A stretch of DNA of 15,798 nucleotides from CAYFVR01 sp046541515 (GTDB lineage Bacteria > Desulfobacterota > Desulfobacteria > Desulfobacterales > Desulfococcaceae). The position numbers were made by a program, and so were the translations under genes. The stretch is from assembly GCA_046541515.1 (NCBI GenBank), contig JBKHDD010000112.1:1-15798 (forward strand), written 5' to 3'. The number at the start of each line of letters is the position of its first letter. Position 1 is the stretch's first letter. Below the pieces are notes generated by a model. That model was not told the DNA's origin. It was given only the letters and a program-made list of their open reading frames with translations, and ran no database searches. This document shows positions 1 through 5,090 of this stretch, piece by piece.

Positions 1-1316
1 TCCACATCCTGATAGCCCTCGTACCAGCGATGGATGTTGTCCACGTGTTCCGGCAGCAGCTCGTTCTGGGCGCGGCCGGTCTTGAACTCCTTGGCGGCAT
101 CGATGAAAAGCACCTTCTGGCGGTGGGCCTTGGGCTTGCTGTCGCGGAAGACCAGGACGCAGGGCGCGAGACCGGTGCCGTAGAAAATGTTCTGGCCGAG
201 GCCGATCACCGCTTCGAGGACGTCCATCTCCAGCAGCTTGCGCCGGATCTCGCCTTCCTTGGACATGCGGAACAGCACGCCATGGGGAAGCACCACGGCC
301 ATGCGGCCGGTCTTGCGGGCCATGGACTTGATCATGTGCTGAACCCAGGCGAAGTCGCCGGACTTGGCCGGCGGCAGTCCGGCGAAATTGCGGCCGTAGG
401 GGTCGTTGATCCAGACGTCGTCCCCCCACTTTTCCAGGGAGAAGGGAGGATTGGCGATAACGCAGTCAAAGGTGGCGAGGCTGTCGCCTGAATAAAAGGC
501 GGGCAAGCGCAGGGTGTCGCCGCGTTCGATATGGAAATCTTCCGCGCCGTGGAGAAAAAGGTTCATACGGGCGATGGAGGATGTGGTCAGGTTCTTTTCC
601 TGGCCGTAGAGCTTGCCCAGCATGAGGTTCTCGTCGCCGCCATGCGCTTTGACATGGTGCAGAGCTTCGAGGAGCATGCCGCCGGTCCCGCAGGCCGGGT
701 CATAGATGGTTTCCCCGGCCTTGGGCGCAAGGATGCGGACCATCAGGGCGACCACGGAGCGCGGGGTATAGAATTCTCCGGCCTTCTTGTTGGTCAGGTC
801 GGCAAATTTCTTGATCAGATATTCATAGGCCTGGCCGAGAATGTCCGCCTTGCAGTGCTCATTGCCCAGGTTGAGCGACGAGAAGTGTTCGACCAGGTCC
901 TTGAGCAGCGCGTCCGAAAGGCGATCTTTATTGGTCCACTGGGCGTCGCCGAAGATGCCGTGCAGGGTGTCCGGGTTGGCCTGCTCGATGCAGCGCATGG
1001 CCTTCTGGAGCGCATGGCCGATATTGGCGCTCTTGGCCCGGACATCTTTCCAGTGGCAGCCCTCCGGAACCTGGAACCGGTGGTTCTCGGGGAACTGGGC
1101 AAATTCCACGTCGCCGTCGGACTCTTCCAGAGCCACGGCATACTCCTCGTCATAGACGTCGGAGAGCCGCTTGAAGAACAGCAGCGGGAAGATGTAGGTC
1201 TTGAAATCTGCCGCGTCGACAGGGCCACGCAGGATATTGGCCGCCTCCCAGAGATGCCCGGAGAGAGTCCCGATATCCAGATCGACTGAATTGTTATTTC
1301 CGTTTTTTTTGCTCAT
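1..1316 (-). CDS. hsdM: Type I restriction-modification DNA methyltransferase subunit HsdM (3' end outside window)
   Basis: This subunit transfers a methyl group from S-adenosylmethionine to adenine in the recognition site, acting with HsdS (specificity) and HsdR (restriction). The first 438 residues are visible. Residues 10-140 match the N-terminal HsdM helical domain (LWEAANILRG, then FPLLFFKRLSDV). The N6-adenine methylase core follows, with a GEFYTPR motif near 180, SAM-binding motif I DPACGTGG at 206-213, and the catalytic NPPF motif at 289-292. The ATG at 1316 is chosen because the HsdM N-terminus begins right there. It overlaps the end of the upstream HTH gene by 23 bp, so translation is probably coupled. 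The gene is still open at base 1 and is probably missing roughly its last quarter. HsdS and HsdR are not in the window. I see no frameshift or lost motif, so it looks functional as far as it can be read. Confidence 0.95.
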   Translation of the reverse strand, partial: MSKKNGNNNSVDLDIGTLSGHLWEAANILRGPVDAADFKTYIFPLLFFKRLSDVYDEEYAVALEESDGDVEFAQFPENHRFQVPEGCHWKDVRAKSANIGHALQKAMRCIEQANPDTLHGIFGDAQWTNKDRLSDALLKDLVEHFSSLNLGNEHCKADILGQAYEYLIKKFADLTNKKAGEFYTPRSVVALMVRILAPKAGETIYDPACGTGGMLLEALHHVKAHGGDENLMLGKLYGQEKNLTTSSIARMNLFLHGAEDFHIERGDTLRLPAFYSGDSLATFDCVIANPPFSLEKWGDDVWINDPYGRNFAGLPPAKSGDFAWVQHMIKSMARKTGRMAVVLPHGVLFRMSKEGEIRRKLLEMDVLEAVIGLGQNIFYGTGLAPCVLVFRDSKPKAHRQKVLFIDAAKEFKTGRAQNELLPEHVDNIHRWYEGYQDV

Positions 1317-1521
1317 TCAGCGTATCCTGTCTGCTCTTGTCCGCCGCCCCGCCCGCCTCTACCCAGGCATCGACCTGATCTTTCTTGAACTTCCAAAGAC
1401 GACCCATGCGGTGGGCGGGCATGCCATGCTTGTCGATCCACTTGTAGACGGTGTCGTTGCTGACCCCGAGGTGCTTGCAAATCTCGGTTATTGACAACCA
1501 GCGGTCTTCCATCTCGTTCAT
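1294..1521 (-). CDS. Small excisionase/MerR-type helix-turn-helix DNA-binding protein
   Basis: This is a 75-residue protein made almost entirely of one winged helix-turn-helix domain of the excisionase (Xis/MerR-like) type. The recognition segment reads SITEICKHLGVSNDTVYKWI, followed by the typical wing GRLWKFKKDQVDAWV. The C-terminal tail is basic (NEQKKRK). It is the first gene of the type I restriction-modification operon, and its last 23 bp lie inside the start of hsdM in another frame. The start at 1521 has a GGAG about 10 bases upstream. Proteins of this type often precede hsdM. A role as regulator of the operon, delaying restriction until methylation is established, is plausible but is inference. 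It could also be a relic of an excisionase. Confidence 0.85.
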   Translation of the reverse strand: MNEMEDRWLSITEICKHLGVSNDTVYKWIDKHGMPAHRMGRLWKFKKDQVDAWVEAGGAADKSRQDTLNEQKKRK

Positions 1522-1616
1522 TCTCTTGCTCCACGGGCGCCTTGGTTGTTTGCCACGTCCGCCAGAGGCGAAACGGGAGAGACTGGACGCGCCTTTCCCA
1601 GGTTAAAAACTTCATC

Positions 1617-1646
1617 AACATACAAAGGCGCAATGTGCCAGGTCAA
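1617..1646 (-). promoter_or_regulatory. Candidate sigma-70 promoter of the HTH-hsdM operon
   Basis: On the minus strand a -35 box TTGACC (1646-1641) and a -10 box TATGTT (1622-1617) are separated by 18 bases. The predicted start of transcription is near 1610, leaving a leader of about 90 bases before the HTH gene start at 1521. There is no other good promoter before the operon. This call rests on consensus match alone. Confidence 0.5.
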
Positions 1647-1737
1647 ACGATCTTTGCCGATTTGAGCCGATTATTTTCTGTCACGATCGATGCCAGGCGC
1701 CGGAGTCAAGCCGGGCGCCGTTTTCAACACGGGGCAT

Positions 1738-2281
1738 CTAATAGATCCAGGCTGGAATCGAAGTGCGCCCGCACGGCACCGCCACTATCACCCGCTGGTA
1801 CATGCTGTGCCCGCCGGGCCGAAAGCCTTCCAGCCGGTCGACGGGCGGCAGGTCGCGCTGCGGGTCGGTGAAGGTCGCCGGCTCCCCATGGATCCGATCC
1901 CAGTCGCCGGTCGGGCGGCCGAAGCGCGGCGTGCCGGTCTCCTGCTGCCCGCTGGCGCCGGCCGGCGGATCGGCGGCGCCTCGGGCCAGGATCAGCCCTT
2001 CCGGCGCCTCCAGGGCCGGAAACCCGGCGTGAAGATGCCATAGCCTGCCCCGGACCACGGCCGGTTCGACCCTGGGGGCCGTGGCGCAGAAACGTTGATG
2101 GCTCCAGCGGCCCCGTTTCGGGGCGCCGCAGACGAAGAGCCGAAGGATGGCCTCGGGAGCGTCTTCCGGGTTTGCGCCGACTCGGGCCGTCCCCCGGCCC
2201 TCGCCCTGCGGGCGCACTTTCAGTGCGTCCAAATCCGCCGTCCTGGGGATTTGTCAGCTTCGAGGATTCTCCAACGTTCAT
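1738..2281 (-). pseudogene. AIG2-like gamma-glutamylcyclotransferase, frame broken by a 76-bp repeat insertion
   Basis: From about 2145 to 1738 the protein matches the gamma-glutamylcyclotransferase/AIG2-like fold along its whole length. It has an LRLFVCGAPKRGRW opening (family norm FVYGTLKRG), GFPALE, a GEPATF segment carrying the usual acidic catalytic position, DRLEGFRPGGHSMYQR, and it ends AWIY before a TAG. The family acts on gamma-glutamyl or similar amide-linked groups, releasing 5-oxoproline. The natural start appears to be the ATG at 2281 (MNVGESSKL), but that frame is lost inside repeat 2179-2254. Removing those 76 bases joins MNVGESSKL to GANPEDAPEAILRLFV in one frame. Without the removal, only a GTG start at 2232 gives an open product, beginning with repeat-derived residues. 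The YGTLK glycine loop is altered to CGAPK. I call it a pseudogene; a functional N-terminally altered protein cannot be excluded. Confidence 0.7.
2179..2254. repeat. Multi-hairpin interspersed element, copy A
   Basis: On the plus strand it starts GACTCGGGCCGTCC and ends GGGGATTTGT. It folds into four consecutive hairpins: GGGCCG/CGGCCC, GCCC-TGC-GGGC, CGCAC-TTTCA-GTGCG and AAATCC/GGATTT. It aligns with copy B at 2418-2506, with paired base changes in two stems. It lies inside the 5' part of the cyclotransferase gene. Its length of 76 is not a multiple of three, and taking it out restores that gene's frame. Confidence 0.7.
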
Positions 2282-3019
2282 GCATCCACTCCTTCGGGCA
2301 GCGTCCCTTTGCGCTCCTGGGCATGAAGCGGAATCCGCTGTTTTTCATGGCCCGCACATCCTCGTGGCGGATGGGGAGCATGGTCATGGGCGGCGCCTCC
2401 AGCTCGCGCCAGCCGTTGACTCGCCCCGTCCTTGGGGCTCGCCCTTAGGGCGTGTGCCTTCGGGCGTGCCTTCGGCACGTCCAAAACCGCTGTCCGGCGG
2501 TTTTGTCTCGTTGTTCGCGGCAAAGTGGATGGGGGCGGGCTTCGAGGCGTAGAGCGCCACCCGATGCCGGCGATGGATGCGCAGGCGGAGCGGCTTGTTG
2601 CCCTCGGGCACGGAGATGCTTCCCGGGTCGAGCCGCGAGGCCGGCGCGGCGATCATCTGGCCGCGACAGAGGGCGAGCGCCTTCTTCAAGCCCCCCTGTT
2701 CGACGGGGCCTTCGGGCGCGAAGCGGTCGGCCAGACGGAAGATCGGCTCGCTGTCCACTTCGGCGTAGCGCGGCAGCCCGAGGCGGCGGAACCGGTGGTT
2801 GGCGTTGCGGATGGCGCCGTCGTGGGCGCCGATGACGATCCCGGCACGGATGGGATGGTTGTTGCGGTTGTTGAACTCGTTGCCTCGGGCGCGCCAACGG
2901 GTGTGGCCCACGAGGATGGTGGTCTCGTTGCCGACCTGCCCGAGCAGCTCCCGAAACGGCTTCTCGCGCGGCCGACCCAGCCGTTGCCGGAGGACGCCGC
3001 CGCTGCGGCCGCCGATTTT
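2282..3019 (-). pseudogene. Class II glutamine amidotransferase-like (Ntn-hydrolase) domain, disrupted
   Basis: Class II amidotransferases release ammonia from glutamine with an N-terminal cysteine. From about 2975 down, the frame reads PFRELLGQVGNETTILVG, then HTRWRARGNEFNNRNNHPI, AGIVIGAHDGAIRNANHRF and AEVDSEPIFRLADRF. This is the GHTRW...NHP...HNG...DSE pattern of the GFAT/asparagine-synthetase glutaminase fold, with the usual HNG as HDG. The last part (NGWRELEAPPMTMLPIRHED, ending near 2280) is in another frame and rejoins only when repeat 2418-2506 is removed. There is an in-frame TAG at 3020-3022, and the N-terminal Met-Cys needed for activity is not found, so the N-terminal part is lost or scrambled. 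It lies directly upstream of the AIG2-like gene. In amidoligase neighbourhoods (Pfam Amidoligase_2) these two families are known partners. No amidoligase is recognisable here. Confidence 0.65.
2418..2506. repeat. Multi-hairpin interspersed element, copy B
   Basis: On the plus strand it starts GACTCGCCCCGTCC and ends GGCGGTTTTGT. Its hairpins are GCCCC/GGGGC, GCCC-TTA-GGGC, GTGCC-TTC-GGCAC and AAAACCGC/GCGGTTTT. It is 13 bases longer than copy A, mostly in the third hairpin. It interrupts the amidotransferase-like gene between codons for NNE and NGWREL. The 89 bases shift the frame. Confidence 0.7.
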
Positions 3020-3540
3020 CTAACCCGTCTGGCCCGGCACGGGCTGGTCGAGTTTTTGCCCGGCGACAAGGCCGGCGACCCCTGGCCGGAACGCTTCCTC
3101 GAAGCCCTGGAGACGGTGCGGCTCCTCCGGGCGCACCGACATGCACGCCCACCCGGAGGCGACCCGCCTGACCGCCGAGATGGGCCACCCGGAGGCGGCC
3201 GAGCGGCCGGCGGACCGCCGGCGCGAATACGCGGCCTTGGTCCTCGAAGGAACGAGACCGCTCGACAAGAACTTCGGCGGCAAGGAGGACCCGGCGCCAT
3301 GGGCGGACAAGCAGGCGTCATTTTCGGCCGCAAGCGCAGACGGCCATACGAGCGGGATCGCCCGCTTCGGTCCCACCGGCCCGGTGTCCCGCCCTTCCGC
3401 GTCGCGATGGATGGCGGCCAACCGGCCCTCCGGCGCCTTTTTGAAAAATTCGAGATCGACGTGGTCGCGCATAACCGTTTTTCCTTTTGGATCGACGCCG
3501 GAACGGTCCTCCGCAGCCTCCGATTATCTTTCCTGAAAAA
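3020..3540. other. Ambiguous decayed region with coding-like signal on both strands
   Basis: On the minus strand a frame opens at an ATG at 3472 with AGGA nine bases before it (MRDHVDLEFFKKAPEGRLAA). It runs to a TAG at 3020 in the same frame as the amidotransferase remnant, but I cannot match it to a family. On the plus strand the stretch 3013-3135 (FLTRLARHGLVEFLPGDKAG) and, after a frame change near 3136-3141, MHAHPEATRLTAEMGHPEAA to about 3310 also has protein-like composition and high GC3. I cannot decide between them. The most likely reading is a rearranged or frame-broken gene tied to the neighbouring pseudogenes. Confidence 0.3.
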
Positions 3541-3555
3541 AACGGGGGAAACCCC
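3536..3555 (-). terminator. Weak hairpin with T-run
   Basis: On the minus strand GGGG-TTT-CCCC is followed by CG and seven T. The stem is only 4-5 bp, so this is a weak intrinsic terminator at best. It could back up the large hairpin after ssrA or insulate the accessory region. The rest of 3541-3672 shows no gene. Confidence 0.25.
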
Positions 3556-3672
3556 AAAAGTTGTTCCCGGCGAGACTCCCAATGAACCGCGGCGCTGGGC
3601 GGGCCAAGGGCGCACGCAATAGGCCCCGACAACATTTTGAACGAATGCGGGTCATTGCACCCCCCCCCAAAC

Positions 3673-3718
3673 GCAAACAGGCCCGAAGAACCGTTTCCGG
3701 TTTTCCGGGCCTGTTTGC
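3673..3718 (-). terminator. Long hairpin just after ssrA
   Basis: A perfect 13-bp stem GCAAACAGGCCCG/CGGGCCTGTTTGC is extended by an inner AACCG/CGGTT stem around TTTC. It starts 14 bases past the mature 3' end of tmRNA and is followed on the minus strand only by GTTTGGGG, not a proper T-run. It most likely ends or protects the ssrA primary transcript before 3' trimming. Confidence 0.6.
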
Positions 3719-3731
3719 CCTCGAAGGGGAG

Positions 3732-4079
3732 TGGTGGAGGCGGCGGGAGTCGAACCCGCGTCCGAAAGCATTCCACACTGGCATCTACATGCATAGCCTG
3801 AACTTTAATTTAACCCGTCATGCCTCCTTCAGGCGGGATGCGCGACGGGCGGCGTTCGGTGAATTTCGCCATTCCGTACCGAACGATCGGGAACGGCTAT
3901 CCCGCTCGATGACGCCCCGATGCCAGACCCACGGGAAGAGGCCCGGCGGGACGGCTAGCTATGCAGCCAGCGCGTAGTTATAATCGTCTGCGATTATATT
4001 TTTTCCGCCGTATGCGAGCGGCAGACACCTCGACATGCAACCAGCGCTTCTTTACCCCCGTCGAAGCCGTTTCGCCCCC
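3732..4079 (-). ncRNA. ssrA: Transfer-messenger RNA (tmRNA)
   Basis: tmRNA rescues ribosomes stalled on broken mRNAs: charged with alanine and bound by SmpB, it enters the A site and then serves as template for a degradation tag. The 5' end reads GGGGGCGAAACGGCTTCGAC and the 3' end GTTCGACTCCCGCC then GCCTCCACCA. GGGGGC pairs with GCCTCC to form the acceptor stem, and the CCA is encoded. The tag frame starts at GCA just after ATAATC and encodes ADDYNYALAA followed by TAG (about 3958-3990), so with the first uncoded alanine the tag is AADDYNYALAA. The 348-base length is normal for a one-piece tmRNA. The gene lies 530 bp downstream of smpB on the same strand and has its own promoter. The downstream side is accessory DNA, a common situation because the ssrA 3' end is a favoured integration site. 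Confidence 0.97.
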
Positions 4080-4123
4080 GTTCGAGGATGAAGCTGTTTG
4101 AAAGAGCAGCCAAATCTTCAGAG

Positions 4124-4152
4124 AAAATAATCCAACCGGCCCGGCTTGTCAA
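4124..4152 (-). promoter_or_regulatory. Strong sigma-70 promoter of ssrA
   Basis: On the minus strand TTGACA (4152-4147) and TATTTT (4129-4124) are separated by exactly 17 bases. The predicted start is about 38 bases before the mature tmRNA 5' end at 4079, so a short leader would be removed by RNase P. Confidence 0.75.
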
Positions 4153-4173
4153 TCCGTTTTCCGGGGAAACCGG

Positions 4174-4204
4174 AAAAAAATTGGTGCGACCGGCACAAAT
4201 TTTT
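4174..4204. terminator. Bidirectional intrinsic terminator upstream of ssrA
   Basis: On the minus strand AAAAATTTGTGC-CGGTC-GCACCAATTTTTTT forms an 11 of 12 bp stem ending in a run of seven T. The opposite strand also ends in five T. It probably stops transcripts coming from the ptsH-ptsI-smpB block before the ssrA promoter at 4124-4152. Confidence 0.65.
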
Positions 4205-4251
4205 CATGCGAGGCCGACGGGCGAATCGATGGGCGGATTCAAAGAGGCGTA

Positions 4252-4280
4252 ATAATTGGCACGCGATCCGGCTTTGTCAA
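4252..4280 (-). promoter_or_regulatory. Promoter-like sequence between smpB and ssrA
   Basis: On the minus strand TTGACA (4280-4275) is followed after 17 bases by AATTAT (4257-4252). The -35 box is perfect and the -10 box matches 4 of 6. A transcript from here would start near 4245 and meet the terminator at 4174-4204, so it would be a short RNA of about 70 bases, or an extra input to ssrA if termination leaks. No reading frame follows. Confidence 0.35.
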
Positions 4281-4352
4281 GCGGCGCCCTCCGGTCGTTC
4301 ACGCGGGACTCTCCGGGAGCGACGGCGCCCGTTTGGCCGAGGTTCAGGCGAT

Positions 4353-4379
4353 CGGTTCCCACTTGGCCAAGGGGAACCG
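4353..4379. repeat. Nested hairpin downstream of smpB
   Basis: CGGTTCCC pairs with GGGAACCG around an inner palindrome CTTGGCCAAG. It directly adjoins the tandem inverted-repeat units at 4392-4605. It has no T-run, so it is not a standard terminator. Confidence 0.5.
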
Positions 4380-4391
4380 CACAGGCCTAAA

Positions 4392-4497
4392 CCCAATACC
4401 GTTCACTTTGGGATTCCCAAAGGATGAATGTGCCGGATTGTCCGAGGGCGAATGCAATTCGCCCCTACAAATTTTCGCCAAAATGAACGGTATTGGG
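4392..4497. repeat. Inverted-repeat unit 1 (MITE-like)
   Basis: The unit is bounded by perfect 14-bp inverted repeats CCCAATACCGTTCA and TGAACGGTATTGGG. Inside is a hairpin GGGCGAAT-GCA-ATTCGCCC (4446-4464). It has no coding capacity. The same ends recur in the next unit, 8 bp away. Confidence 0.7.
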
Positions 4498-4505
4498 GCT
4501 AAGGA

Positions 4506-4605
4506 CAATACCGTTCACTTTGGGATTTCTGTGGGTCAATGGCGCCAGATTGACCAAGGGCGTGCGCGATACGCCCCTGCTTTTTTCGGTAAATGAACGG
4601 TATTG
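4506..4605. repeat. Inverted-repeat unit 2 (MITE-like)
   Basis: It is bounded by CAATACCGTTCA and TGAACGGTATTG, the same ends as unit 1. Inside are GGTCAAT/ATTGACC (4534-4555) and GGGCGT/ACGCCC (4558-4576); the latter matches the unit 1 hairpin with paired changes. The outer edge lies at the smpB stop codon. The pair of units is flanked by an 11-bp direct repeat GGCCTAAACCC (4384-4394 and 4606-4616). Confidence 0.7.
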
Positions 4606-4608
4606 GGC

Positions 4609-5073
4609 CTAAACCCCGTGCTCCTTCCGGCTCCGCTCCTGAATGCGCTGCTCGTCGCGTTTCCGGATCGACTCCCGCTTGTCATACTTGCGCTTGCCCT
4701 TGGCCAGGGCCAGGGTGATTTTGGCCTTGCCGTCCCGAAAATAGATGTCCAGGGGAATCAGGGAGCAGCCCTGCTCGTTCACCTTGCCGATGAGTTGCTT
4801 GATCTCGTGATTGTGCAGCAGCAGCTTCCGGGGCCGCTGGGCCTCGTGGTTGTCGTAGTAGGCGTGGGTGTAGGGGCCAATGTGCATCTGATAGACGAAC
4901 ACCTCCCCGTTTTTTATGCGGGCGTGGGCGTCCTTCAAATGGGCGCGTCCCTCCCGCAGGGCCTTCACCTCGGTCCCTTTCAGGACCAGGCCGGCCTCCA
5001 TTTTGTCTTCGATGAAATAATTGTGGCGGGCTTTTCGATTGTCCGCCACCAATTTTCGATGGGATTTGGCCAA
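4609..5073 (-). CDS. smpB: SsrA-binding protein SmpB
   Basis: SmpB binds the tRNA-like part of tmRNA, delivers it to stalled ribosomes and mimics the missing anticodon arm. The 154-residue product matches the family end to end: AKSHRKLVADNRKARHNYFI, then GLVLKGTEVKALREGRAHLK, LLLHNHEIKQL, a GCSLIPLDIYF segment and a basic C-terminal tail (GKRKYDKRESIRKRDEQRI) that enters the mRNA channel. I place the start at a TTG (5073) because the conserved N-terminus begins there, GGAAAG lies about 9 bases upstream, and no ATG is near. The gap to ptsI is 17 bp, so it is probably cotranscribed with ptsH-ptsI. Its RNA partner ssrA lies downstream on the same strand. Confidence 0.96.
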   Translation of the reverse strand: MAKSHRKLVADNRKARHNYFIEDKMEAGLVLKGTEVKALREGRAHLKDAHARIKNGEVFVYQMHIGPYTHAYYDNHEAQRPRKLLLHNHEIKQLIGKVNEQGCSLIPLDIYFRDGKAKITLALAKGKRKYDKRESIRKRDEQRIQERSRKEHGV

Positions 5074-5090
5074 AGTAAACGCTTTCCAGT

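Noticed and set aside
2432..3622. A 396-codon open frame on the plus strand
   Set aside because: Most of it is antisense to the recognisable amidotransferase domain. Only a short part (3013-3135) looks protein-like and is reported separately as uncertain.
3661..3668. Runs of eight C or G (also 15642-15649) as phase-variation tracts
   Set aside because: Neither lies inside an intact gene. One is between ssrA and pseudogenes, the other beside a dead toxin gene.
4392..4605. Possible CRISPR array from repeated units
   Set aside because: There are only two units, they are inverted-repeat bounded with hairpins rather than direct repeats with spacers, and no cas genes are present.
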